Assembly (NCBI RefSeq): GCF_051020975.1
Contig: NW_027478166.1
Coordinates: forward strand, 8,433,501 to 8,497,500
Source: Osmia lignaria lignaria
Lineage: Eukaryota > Arthropoda > Insecta > Hymenoptera > Megachilidae
Reading direction: 5' to 3'
Length of the DNA: 64,000 nucleotides
This document shows positions 48,945-61,502 of the stretch, in pieces. Position 1 is the stretch's first letter. Each line of letters begins with the position of its first letter. The position numbers were made by a program, and so were the translations under genes. The notes under the pieces are model-generated. The model did no database searches. It had not been told where the DNA came from and was given only the letters and a program-made list of their open reading frames with translations.

Positions 48945-49910
48945 TCAGAAGCGTAGTTTTCGAGATATATCGAGATATTTAAAAGTTCCGAAGCCGCACC
49001 AACATAATAGAGATACAGAAACACCGTGGCCCCTTTCTTTGAGATAACTCTGCACTAGTGCGAGCCGCAAATGCCACTTCCAGCTTAGCTGTGCAGAAGA
49101 AGAACAACAAGAAGAAGAAATATCTCGAAATATGTCCGACAGGCCCCTTCCCTTGAGATATATCTGCAAATATCTCGGAAACGAAGCGAGCTATGGCGAA
49201 ATGTTAAGAGACCTTTTTTGTAGAGAATTAAGTTTCCTGCTTTTTATGTTCGATGATATTTTTTGATCAGATGCGTAGTTCTCGAGACATATCAAGATAT
49301 TTAAAAGTTCCGAAGCTGCACCAACATAATAGAGGTACAGAAACACCGTGGCCTCTTTCTTTGAGATAACTCTGCACTATTGCGAGCTGCAAATGCCACT
49401 TCGAGCTTAGCTGTGCAGAAGAAGGACAACAAGAAGAAGAAATATCTCGAAATATGTCCGTCAGACCCCTTCCCTTGAGATGAATCTGCAAATATCTCGG
49501 AAACGAAGCGAGCTATGGCAAAATGTTAAGAGACCTTTTTTGTAGAGAATAATGTTTCCTACAATTTACGCTCTATGATATTTTTTGATCAGAAGCGTAG
49601 TTTTCGAGATATATCGAGATATTTAAAAGTTCCGAAGACGCACCAACATAATAGAGATACAGAAACACCGTGGCCCCTTTCTTTGAGATAACTGTGCACT
49701 AGTGCGAGCCGCAAATGCCACTTCCAGCTTAGCTGTGCAGAAGAAGAACAACAAGAAGAAGAAATATCTCGAAATATGCCCGTCAGGCCCCTTCCATTGA
49801 AATATATCTGCAAATATCTCGGAAACGAAGCGAGCTATGGCAAAATGTTAAGAGACCTTTTTTGTAGAGAATTATGTTTTCTACAATTTATGATCTATGA
49901 TATTTTTTGA
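48945..49910. repeat. Three-monomer block (partner 51199-52164)
   Basis: Offset 2254 bp, seven monomers. Both carry GTCCGACAGG, then GAGGTACAG with GAAGGACAAC, then AATAATGTTTCC with the rare ACGCTCTATG (49569 and 51823), then CATTGAAATATATC. Edges are approximate. Confidence 0.8.
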
Positions 49911-51198
49911 TCAGAAGCGTAGTTTTCGAGATATATCGAGATATTTAAAAGTTCCGAAGCCGCACCAACATAATAGAGATACAGAAACACCGTGGCCCCT
50001 TTCTTTGAGATAACTCTGCACTAGTGCGAGCTGCAAATGCCACTTCCAGCTTAGCTGTGCAGAAGAAGAACAACAAGAAGAAGAAATATCTCGAAATATG
50101 TCCGTCAGGCCCCTTCCCTTGAGATAAATCTGCAAATATCTCGGAAACGAAGCGAGCTATGGCAAAATGTTAAGAGACCTTTTTTGTAGAGAATTAAGTT
50201 TCCTACTTTTTATGTTCTATGATATTTTTTGATCAGATGCGTAGTTCTCGAGATATATCAAGATATTTAAAAGTTCCGAAGCCGCACCAACATAATAGAG
50301 ATACAGAAACACCGTGGCCCCTTTCTTTGAGATAACTCTGCACTAGTGCGAGCCGCAAATGCCACTTCCAGCTTAGCTGTGCAGAAGAAGAACAACAAGA
50401 AGAAGAAATATCTCGAAATATGTCCCTCAGGCCCCTTCCCTTGAGATAAATCTGCAAATATCTCGGAAACGAAGCGAGCTATGGCAAAATGTTAAGAGAC
50501 CTGTTTTGTAGAGAATTATGTTTTCTACAATTTATGTTCTATGATATTTTTTGATCAGAAGCGTAGTTTTCGAGATATATCGAGATATTTAAAAGTTCCG
50601 AAGCCGCACCAACATAATAGAGATACAGAAACACCGTGGCCCCTTTCTTTGAGATAACTCTGCACTAGTGCGAGCCGCAAATGCCACTTCCAGCTTAGCT
50701 GTGCAGAAGAAGAACAACAAGAAGAAGAAATATCTCGAAATATGTCCGTCAGGCCCCTTCCCTTGAGATAAATCTGCAAATATCTCGGAAACGAAGCGAG
50801 CTATGGCAAAATGTTAAGAGACCTTTTTTGTAGAGAATTAAGTTTCCTACTTTTTATGTTCTATGATATTTTTTGATCAGATGCGTAGTTCTCGAGATAT
50901 ATCAAGATATTTAAAAGTTCCGAAGCCGCACCAACATAATAGAGATACAGAAACACCGTGGCCCCTTTCTTTGAGATAACTCTGCACTATTGCGAGCTGC
51001 AAATGCCACTTCCAGCTTAGCTGTGCAGAGGAAGAACAACAAGAAGAAGAAGTATCTCGAAATATGTCCGTCAGGCCCGTTCCTTTGAGCTGAATCTGCA
51101 AATATCTCGGAATCGAAGCGAGCTATGGCAAAATGTTAAGAGACGTTTTTTGTAGAGAATTATGTTTCCTACAATTTATGTTCTATGATATTTTTTGA

Positions 51199-52164
51199 TC
51201 AGAAGCGTAGTTTTCGAGATATATCGAGATATTTAAAAGTTCCGAAGCCGCACCAACATAATAGAGATACAGAAACACCGTGGCCCCTTTCTTTGAGATA
51301 ACTCTGCACTAGTGCGAGCCGCAAATGCCACTTCCAGCTTAGCTGTGCAGAAGAAGAACAACAAGAAGAAGAAATATCTCGAAATATGTCCGACAGGCCC
51401 CTTCCCTTGAGATAAATCTGCAAATATCTCGGAAACGAAGCGAGCTATGGCGAAATGTTAAGAGACCTTTTTTGTAGAGAATTAAGTTTCCTACTTTTTA
51501 TGTTCGATGATATTTTTTGATCAGATGCGTAGTTCTCGAGATATATCAAGATATTTAAAAGTTCCGAAGCTGCACCAACATAATAGAGGTACAGAAACAC
51601 CGTGGCCTCTTTCTTTGAGATAACTCTGCACTATTGCGAGCTGCAAATGCCACTTCGAGCTTAGCTGTGCAGAAGAAGGACAACAAGAAGAAGAAATATC
51701 TCGAAATATGTCCGTCAGACCCCTTCCCTTGAGATGAATCTGCAAATATCTCGGAAACGAAGCGAGCTATGGCAAAATGTTAAGAGACCTTTTTTGTAGA
51801 GAATAATGTTTCCTACAATTTACGCTCTATGATATTTTTTGATCAGAAGCGTAGTTTTCGAGATATATCGAGATATTTAAAAGTTCCGAAGACGCACCAA
51901 CATAATAGAGATACAGAAACACCGTGGCCCCTTTCTTTGAGATAACTGTGCACTAGTGCGAGCCGCAAATGCCACTTCCAGCTTAGCTGTGCAGAAGAAG
52001 AACAACAAGAAGAAGAAATATCTCGAAATATGCCCGTCAGGCCCCTTCCATTGAAATATATCTGCAAATATCTCGGAAACGAAGCGAGCTATGGCAAAAT
52101 GTTAAGAGACCGTTTTTGTAGAGAATTAAGTTTCCTACTTTTTATGTTCTATGATATTTTTTGA
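51199..52164. repeat. Three-monomer block (partner 48945-49910)
   Basis: Second copy at 2254 bp. Parts of the same set recur again at 52809-53130 and 53775-54096, so this monomer group has been moved more than once. Confidence 0.8.
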
Positions 52165-55100
52165 TCAGACGCGTAGTTCTCGAGATATATCAAGATATTT
52201 AAAAGTTCCGAAGCCGCACCAACATAATAGAGATACAGAAACACCGTGGCCCCTTTCTTTGAGATAACTCTGCACTGTTGCGAGCTGTAAATGCCACTTC
52301 CAGCTTAGCTGTGCAGAAGAAGAACAATAAGAAGAAGAAATATCTCGAAATATGTCCGTCAGGCCAGTTCCTTTGAGCTGAATCTGCAAATATCTCGGAA
52401 ACGAAGCGAGCTATGGCAAAATGTTAAGAGACGTTTTTTGTAGAGAATTATATTTCCTACAATTTATGTTCTATGACATTTTTTGATCAGAAGCGTAGTT
52501 TTCGAGATATATCGAGATATTTAAAAGTTCCGAAGCCGCACCAACATAATAGGGATACAGAAACACCGTGGCCCCTTTCTTTGAGATAACTCTGCACTAG
52601 TGCGAGCCGCAAATGCCACTTCCAGCTTAGCTGTGCAGAAGAAGAACAACAAGAAGAAGAAATATCTCGAAATATGTCCGTCAGGCCCATTCCCTTGAGA
52701 TAAATCTGCAAATATCTCGGAAACGAAGCGAGCTATGGCAAAGTGTTAAGAGACCTTTTCTGTAGAGAATTAAGTTTCCTGCTTTTTATGTTCGATGATA
52801 TTTTTTGATCAGATGCGTAGTTCTCGAGATATATCAATATATTTAAAAGTTCCGAAGCTGCACCAACATAATAGAGGTACAGAAACACCGTGGCCTCTTT
52901 CTTTGAGATAACTCTGCACTATTGCGAGCTGCAAATGCCACTTCGAGCTTAGCTGTGCAGAAGAAGGACAACAAGAAGAAGAAATATCTCGAAATATGTC
53001 CGTCAGACCCCTTCCCTTGAGATGAATCTGCAAATATCTCGGAAACGAAGCGAGCTATGGCAAAATGTTAAGAGACCTTTTTTGTAGAGAATAATGTTTC
53101 CTACAATTTACGTTCTATGATATTTTTTGATCAGAAGCGTAGTTTTCGAGATATATCGAGATATTTAAAAGTTCCGAAGACGCACCAACATAATAGAGAT
53201 ACAGAAACACCGTGGCCCCTTTCTTTGAGATAACTGTGCGCTAGTGCGAGCCGCAAATGCCACTTCCAGCTTAGCTGTGCAGAAGAAGAACAACAAGAAG
53301 AAGAAATATCTCGAAATATGTCCGTCAGGCCAGTTCCTTTGAGCTGAATCTGCAAATATCTCGGAAACGAAGCGAGCTATGGCAAAATGTTAAGAGACCT
53401 TTTTTGTAGAGAATTAAGTTTCCTACTTTTTATGTTCTATGACATTTTTTGATCAGACGCGTAGTTCTCGAGATATATCAAGATATTTAAAAGTTCCGAA
53501 GCCGCACCAACATAATAGAGATACAGAAACACCGTGGCCCCTTTCTTTGAGATAACTCTGCACTATTGCGAGCTGCAAATGCCACTTCCAGCTTAGCTGT
53601 GCAGAAGAAGAACAACAAGAAGAAGAAATATCTCGAAATATGTCCGTCAGGCCAGTTCCTTTGAGCTGAATCTGCAAATATCTCGGAAACGAAGCGAGCT
53701 ATGGCAAAATGTTAAGAGACGTTTTTTGTAGAGAATTATGTTTCCTACAATTTATGTTCCATGATATTTTTTGATCAGAAGCGTAGTTTTCGAGATATAT
53801 CGAGATATTTAAAAGTTCCGAAGACGCACCAACATAATAGAGATACAGAAACACCGTGGCCCCTTTCTTTGAGATAACTGTGCACTAGTGCGAGCCGCAA
53901 ATGCCACTTCCAGCTTAGCTGTGCAGAAGAAGAACAACAAGAAGAAGAAATATCTCGAAATATGCCCGTCAGGCCCCTTCCATTGAAATATATCTGCAAA
54001 TATCTCGGAAACGAAGCGAGCTATGGCAAAATGTTAAGAGACCGTTTTTGTAGAGAATTAAGTTTCCTACTTTTTATGTTCTATGATATTTTTTGATCAG
54101 ACGCGTAGTTCTCGAGATATATCAAGATATTTAAAAGTTCCGAAGCCGCACCAACATAATAGAGATACAGAAACACCGTGGCCCCTTTCGTTGAGATAAC
54201 TCTGCACTAGTGCGAGCCGCAAATGCCACTTCCAGCTTAGCTGTGCAGAAGAAGAACAACAAGAAGAAGAAATATCTCGAAATATGTCCGTCAGGCCCCT
54301 TCCCTTGAGATAAATCTGCAAATATCTCGGAAACGAAGCGAGCTATGGCAAAATGTTAAGAGACCTTTTTTGTAGAGAATTAAGTTTCCTACTTTTTATG
54401 TTCTATGATATTTTTTGATCAGATGCGTAGTTCTCGAGATATATCAAGATATCTAAAAGTTCCGAAGCCGCACCAACATAATAGAGATACAGAAACACCG
54501 TGGCCCCTTTCTTCGAGATAACTCTGCACTATTGCGAGCTGCAAATGCCACTTCCAGCTTAGCTGTGCAGAAGAAGAACAACAAGAAGAAGAAATATCTC
54601 GAAAAATGTCCGTCAGGCCCCTTCCCTTGAGATAAATCTGCAAATATCTCGGAAACGAAGCGAGCTATGGCAAAATGTTGAGAGACCTTATTTGTAGAGA
54701 ATTAAGTTTCCTACTTTTTATGTTCTATGATATTTTTTGATCAGATGCGTAGTTCTCGAGATATATCAAGATATTTAAAAGTTCCGAAGCCGCACCAACA
54801 TAATAGAGATACAGAAACACCGTGGCCCCTTTCTTTGAGATAACTCTGCGCTATTGCGAGCTGGAAATGCCACTTCCAGTTTAGCTGTGCAGAAGAAGAA
54901 CAACAAGAAGAGGAAATATCTCGAAATATGTCCGTCAGGCCCCTTCCCTTGAGATATATCTGCAAATATCTCGGAAACGAAACGAGCTATGGCAAAATGT
55001 TAAGAGACCTTTTTTGTAGAGAATTATGTTTCCTACAATTTATGTTCTATGATATTTTTTGATCAGAAGCGTAGTTTTCGAGATATATCGAGATATTTAA

Positions 55101-56028
55101 AAGATCCGAAGCTGCACCAACATTATAGAGATACAGAAACACCGTGGCCCCTTTCTTTGAGATAACTCTGCACTAGTGCGAGCCGCAAATGCCGCTTCCA
55201 GCTTAGCTGTGCAGAAGAAGAACAACAAGAAGAAGAAATATCTCGAAATATGTCCGTCAGGCCCCTTCCCTCGAGATAAATCTGCAAATATCTCGGAAAC
55301 GAAGCGAGCTATGGCAAGATGTTAAGAGACCTTTTTTGTAGAGAATTAAGTTTCCTACTTTTTATGTTCTATGATATTTTTTGATCGGATGCGTAGTTCT
55401 CGAGATATATCAAGATATTTAAAAGTTCCGAAGCCGCACCAACATAATAGAGATACAGAAACACCGTGGCCCCTTTCTTTGAGATAACTCTGCACTATTG
55501 CGAGCTGCAAATGCCACTTCCAGCTTAGCTGTGCAGAAGAAGAACAACAAGAAGAAGAAATATCTGGAAATATGTCCGTCAGGCCCCTTCCCTTGAGATA
55601 AATCTGCAAATATCTCGGAAACGAAGCGAGCTACGGCAAAATGTTAAGAGACCTTTTTTGTAGAGAATTATATTTCCCACAATTTAGGTTCTATGATATT
55701 TTTTGATCAGAAGCGTTGTTTTCGAGATATATCGAGATATTTAAAAGATCCGAAGCCGCACCAACATAATAGAGATACAGAAACACCGTGGCCCCTTTCT
55801 TTGAGATAACTCTGCACCATTGCGAGCTGCAAATGCCACTTCCAGCTTAGCTGTGCAGAAGAAGACCAACAAGAAGAAGAAATATCTCGAAATATGTCCG
55901 TCAGGCCCCTTCCCTTGAGATAAATCTGCAAATATCTCGGAAACGAAGCGAGCTATGGCAAAATGTTAAGAGACCTTTTTTGTAGAGAATTAAGTTTCCT
56001 ACTTTTTATGTTCTATGATATTTTTTGA

Positions 56029-59000
56029 TCAGATGCGTAGTTCTCGAGATATATCAAGATATTTAAAAGTTCCGAAGCCGCACCAACATAATAGAGATAC
56101 AGAAACACCGTGGCCCCTTTCTTTCAGATAACTCTGCACCATTGCGAGCTGGAAATGCCACTTCCTGTTTAGCTGTGCAGAAGAAGAACAACAAGAAGAA
56201 GAAATATCCCGAAATATGTCCGTCAGGCCCCTTCCCTTGAGATAAATCTGCATATATCTCGGAAACGAAGCGAGCTATGGCAAAATGTTAAGAGACCTTT
56301 TTGGTAGAGAATGAAGTTTCCTACTTTTTATGTTCTATGATATTTTTTGATCAGATGCGTAGTTCTCGAGATATATCAAGATATTTAAAAGTTCCGAAGC
56401 CGCACCAACATAATAGAGATACAGAAACACCGTGGCCCCTTTCTTTGAGATAACTCTGCACTATTGCGAGCTGCAAATGCCACTTCCAGCTTAGCTGTGC
56501 AGAAGAAGAACAACAAGAAGAAGAAATATCTCGAAATATGTCCGTCAGGCCCCTTCCCTCGAGATAAATCTGCAAATATCTCGGAAACCAAGCGAGCTAT
56601 GGCAAAATGTTAAGAGACCTTTTTTGTAGAGAATTAAGTTTCCTACTTTTTATGTTCTATGATATTTTTTGATCGGATGCGTAGTTCTCGAGATATATCA
56701 AGATATTTAAAAGTTCCGAAGCCGCACCAACATAATAGAGATACAGAAACACCGTGGCCCCTTCCTTTGAGATAACTCCGCACTATTGCGAGCTGCAAAT
56801 GCCACTTCCAGCTTAGCTGTGCAGAAGAAGAACAACAAGAAGAAGAAATATCTCGAAATATGTCCGTCAGACCCCTTCCCTTGAGATAAATCTGCAAATA
56901 TCTCGGAAACGAAGCGAGCTATGGCAAAATGTTAAGAGACCTTTTTTGTAGAGAATTATGTTTCCCACAATTTACGTTCTATGATATTTTTTGATCAGAA
57001 GCGTAGTTTTCGAGATATATCGAGATATTTAAAAGATCCGAAGCCGCACCAACATAATAGAGATACAGAAACACCGTGGCCCCTTTCTTCGAGATAACTC
57101 TGCACTATTGCGAGCTGCAAATGCCACTTCCAGCTTAGCTGTGCAGAAGAAGACCAACAAGAAGAAGAAATATCTCGAAATATGTCCGTCAGGCCCCTTC
57201 CCTTGAGATAAATCTGCAAATATCTCGGAAACGAAGCGAGCTATGGCAAAATGTTAAGAGACCTTATTTGTGGAGAATTAAGTTTCCTACTTTTTATGTT
57301 CTATGATATTATTTGATCAGATGCGTAGTTCTCGAGATATATCAAGATATTTAAAAGTTCCGAAGCCGCACCAACATAATAGAGATACAGAAACACCGTG
57401 GCCCCTTTCTTTGAGATAACTCTGCAGTATTGCGAGCTGTAAATGCCACGTCCAGCTTAGCTGTGCAGAAGAAGAACAACAAGAAGAAGAAATATCTCGA
57501 AATATGTCCGTCAGGCCCCTTCCCTCGAGATAAATCTGCAAATATCTCGGAAACGAAGCGAGCTATGGCAGAATGTTAGGAGACCTTTTTTGTAGAGAAT
57601 TAAGTTTCCTACTTTTTATGTTCTATGATATTTTTTGATCGGATGCGTAGTTCTCGAGATATATCAAGATATTTAAAAGTTCCAAAGCCGCACCAACATA
57701 ATAGAGATACAGAAACACCGTGGCCCCTTTCTTTGAGATAACTCTGCACTATTGCGAGCTGCAAATGCCACTTCCAGCTTAGCTGTGCAGAAGAAGAACA
57801 ACAAGAAGAAGACATATCTCGAAATATGTCCGTCAGACCCCTTCCCTTGAGATAAATCTGCAAATATCTCGGAAACGAAGCGAGCTATGGCAAAATGTTA
57901 AGAGACCTTTTTTGTAGAGAATTATGTTTCCCACAATTTACGTTCTATGATATTTTTTGATCAGAAGCGTAGTTTTCGAGATATATCGAGATATTTAAAA
58001 GATCCGAAGCCGCACCAACATAATAGAGATACAGAAACACCGTGGCCCCTTTCTTCGAGATAACTCTGCACTATTGCGAGCTGCAAATGCCACTTCCAGC
58101 TTAGCTGTGCAGAAGAAGACCAACAAGAAGAAGAAATATCTCGAAATATGTCCGTCAGGCCCCTTCCCTTGAGATAAATCTGCAAATATCTCGGAAACGA
58201 AGCGAGCTATGGCAAAATGTTAAGAGACCTTATTTGTGGAGAATTAAGTTTCCTACTTTTTATGTTCTATGATATTATTTGATCAGATGCGTAGTTCTCG
58301 AGATATATCAAGATATTTAAAAGTTCCGAAGCCGCACCAACATAATAGAGATACAGAAACACCGTGGCCCCTTTCTTTGAGATAACTCTGCAGTATTGCG
58401 AGCTGTAAATGCCACGTCCAGCTTAGCTGTGCAGAAGAAGAACAACAAGAAGAAGAAATATCTCGAAATATGTCCGTCAGGCCCCTTCCCTCGAGATAAA
58501 TCTGCAAATATCTCGGAAACGAAGCGAGCTATGGCAAAATGTTAGGAGACCTTTTTTGTAGAGAATTAAGTTTCCTACTTTTTATGTTCTATGATATTTT
58601 TTGATCGGATGCGTAGTTCTCGAGATATATCAAGATATTTAAAAGTTCCAAAGCCGCACCAACATAATAGAGATACAGAAACACCGTGGCCCCTTTCTTT
58701 GAGATAACTCTGCACTATTGCGAGCTGCAAATGCCACTTCCAGCTTAGCTGTGCAGAAGAAGAACAACAAGAAGAAGACATATCTCGAAATATGTCCGTC
58801 AGACCCCTTCCCTTGAGATAAATCTGCAAATATCTCGGAAACGAAGCGAGCTATGGCAAAATGTTAAGAGACCTTTTTTGTAGAGAATTATGTTTCCCAC
58901 AATTTACGTTCTATGATATTTTGTGATCAGAAGCGTAGTTTTCGAGATATATCGAGATATTTAAAAGATCCGAAGCCGCACCAACATAATAGAGATACAG

Positions 59001-59248
59001 AAACACCGTGGCCCCTTTCTTCGAGATAACTCTGCACTATTGCGAGCTGCAAATGCCACTTCCAGCTTAGCTGTGCAGAAGAAGACCAACAAGAAGAAGA
59101 AATATCTCGAAATATGTCCGTCAGGCCCCTTCCCTTGAGATAAATCTGCAAATATCTCGGAAACGAAGCGAGCTATGGCAAAATGTTAAGAGACCTTATT
59201 TGTGGAGAATTAAGTTTCCTACTTTTTATGTTCTATGATATTATTTGA
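56029..59248. repeat. Ten-monomer block containing two trimer units (partner 59249-61502)
   Basis: Starts with a monomer marked CTTTCAGATAAC and CTTCCTGTTTAG, followed by TTGGTAGAGAATGAAG (56301) and AACCAAGCGAGC (56585). Two complete 966-bp trimer units then run from 56995 to 58926, and a first trimer monomer preceded by TTTTGTGATCAG (58923) closes the block. Confidence 0.85.
56995..58926. repeat. Trimer higher-order repeat, 966 bp, two adjacent units
   Basis: The three monomer types are: first, AAAGATCCG with GAAGACCAAC and CTTCGAGATAAC; second, ATTATTTGATCAG with CTGCAGTATTG and GCCACGTCC; third, GATCGGATGCG with TTCCAAAGCC and GAAGACATATC. The units start at 56995 and 57961. The same set appears at 60215 and 63113, and partly at 62147. 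Confidence 0.85.
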
Positions 59249-61502
59249 TCAGATGCGTAGTTCTCGAGATATATCAAGATATTTAAAAGTTCCGAAGCCG
59301 CACCAACATAATAGAGATACAGAAACACCGTGGCCCCTTTCTTTCAGATAACTCTGCACCATTGCGAGCTGGAAATGCCACTTCCTGTTTAGCTGTGCAG
59401 AAGAAGAACAACAAGAAGAAGAAATATCCCGAAATATGTCCGTCAGGCCCCTTCCCTTGAGATAAATCTGCATATATCTCGGAAACGAAGCGAGCTATGG
59501 CAAAATGTTAAGAGACCTTTTTGGTAGAGAATGAAGTTTCCTACTTTTTATGTTCTATGATATTTTTTGATCAGATGCGTAGTTCTCGAGATATATCAAG
59601 ATATTTAAAAGTTCCGAAGCCGCACCAACATAATAGAGATACAGAAACACCGTGGCCCCTTTCTTTGAGATAACTCTGCACTATTGCGAGCTGCAAATGC
59701 CACTTCCAGCTTAGCTGTGCAGAAGAAGAACAACAAGAAGAAGAAATATCTCGAAATATGTCCGTCAGGCCCCTTCCCTCGAGATAAATCTGCAAATATC
59801 TCGGAAACCAAGCGAGCTATGGCAAAATGTTAAGAGACCTTTTTTGTAGAGAATTAAGTTTCCTACTTTTTATGTTCTATGATATTTTTTGATCGGATGC
59901 GTAGTTCTCGAGATATATCAAGATATTTAAAAGTTCCGAAGCCGCACCAACATAATAGAGATACAGAAACACCGTGGCCCCTTCCTTTGAGATAACTCCG
60001 CACTATTGCGAGCTGCAAATGCCACTTCCAGCTTAGCTGTGCAGAAGAAGAACAACAAGAAGAAGAAATATCTCGAAATATGTCCGTCAGACCCCTTCCC
60101 TTGAGATAAATCTGCAAATATCTCGGAAACGAAGCGAGCTATGGCAAAATGTTAAGAGACCTTTTTTGTAGAGAATTATGTTTCCCACAATTTACGTTCT
60201 ATGATATTTTTTGATCAGAAGCGTAGTTTTCGAGATATATCGAGATATTTAAAAGATCCGAAGCCGCACCAACATAATAGAGATACAGAAACACCGTGGC
60301 CCCTTTCTTCGAGATAACTCTGCACTATTGCGAGCTGCAAATGCCACTTCCAGCTTAGCTGTGCAGAAGAAGACCAACAAGAAGAAGAAATATCTCGAAA
60401 TATGTCCGTCAGGCCCCTTCCCTTGAGATAAATCTGCAAATATCTCGGAAACGAAGCGAGCTATGGCAAAATGTTAAGAGACCTTATTTGTGGAGAATTA
60501 AGTTTCCTACTTTTTATGTTCTATGATATTATTTGATCAGATGCGTAGTTCTCGAGATATATCAAGATATTTAAAAGTTCCGAAGCCGCACCAACATAAT
60601 AGAGATACAGAAACACCGTGGCCCCTTTCTTTGAGATAACTCTGCAGTATTGCGAGCTGTAAATGCCACGTCCAGCTTAGCTGTGCAGAAGAAGAACAAC
60701 AAGAAGAAGAAATATCTCGAAATATGTCCGTCAGGCCCCTTCCCTCGAGATAAATCTGCAAATATCTCGGAAACGAAGCGAGCTATGGCAAAATGTTAGG
60801 AGACCTTTTTTGTAGAGAATTAAGTTTCCTACTTTTTATGTTCTATGATATTTTTTGATCGGATGCGTAGTTCTCGAGATATATCAAGATATTTAAAAGT
60901 TCCAAAGCCGCACCAACATAATAGAGATACAGAAACACCGTGGCCCCTTTCTTTGAGATAACTCTGCACTATTGCGAGCTGCAAATGCCACTTCCAGCTT
61001 AGCTGTGCAGAAGAAGAACAACAAGAAGAAGACATATCTCGAAATATGTCCGTCAGACCCCTTCCCTTGAGATAAATCTGCAAATATCTCGGAAACGAAG
61101 CGAGCTATGGCAAAATGTTAAGAGACCTTTTTTGTAGAGAATTATGTTTCCCACAATTTACGTTCTATGATATTTTGTGATCAGAAGCGTAGTTTTCGAG
61201 ATATATCGAGATATTTAAAAGATCCGAAGCCGCACCAACATAATAGAGATACAGAAACACCGTGGCCCCTTTCTTCGAGATAACTCTGCACTATTGCGAG
61301 CTGCAAATGCCACTTCCAGCTTAGCTGTGCAGAAGAAGACCAACAAGAAGAAGAAATATCTCGAAATATGTCCGTCAGGCCCCTTCCCTTGAGATAAATC
61401 TGCAAATATCTCGGAAACGAAGCGAGCTATGGCAAAATGTTAAGAGACCTTATTTGTGGAGAATTAAGTTTCCTACTTTTTATGTTCTATGATATTATTT
61501 GA
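59249..61502. repeat. Seven-monomer block containing one trimer unit (partner 56029-59248)
   Basis: Same start markers at an offset of 3220 bp (59521, 59805). It has only one complete trimer unit before the TTTTGTGATCAG marker (61177, offset 2254 bp from 58923). The 966-bp difference is exactly one trimer. Confidence 0.85.
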
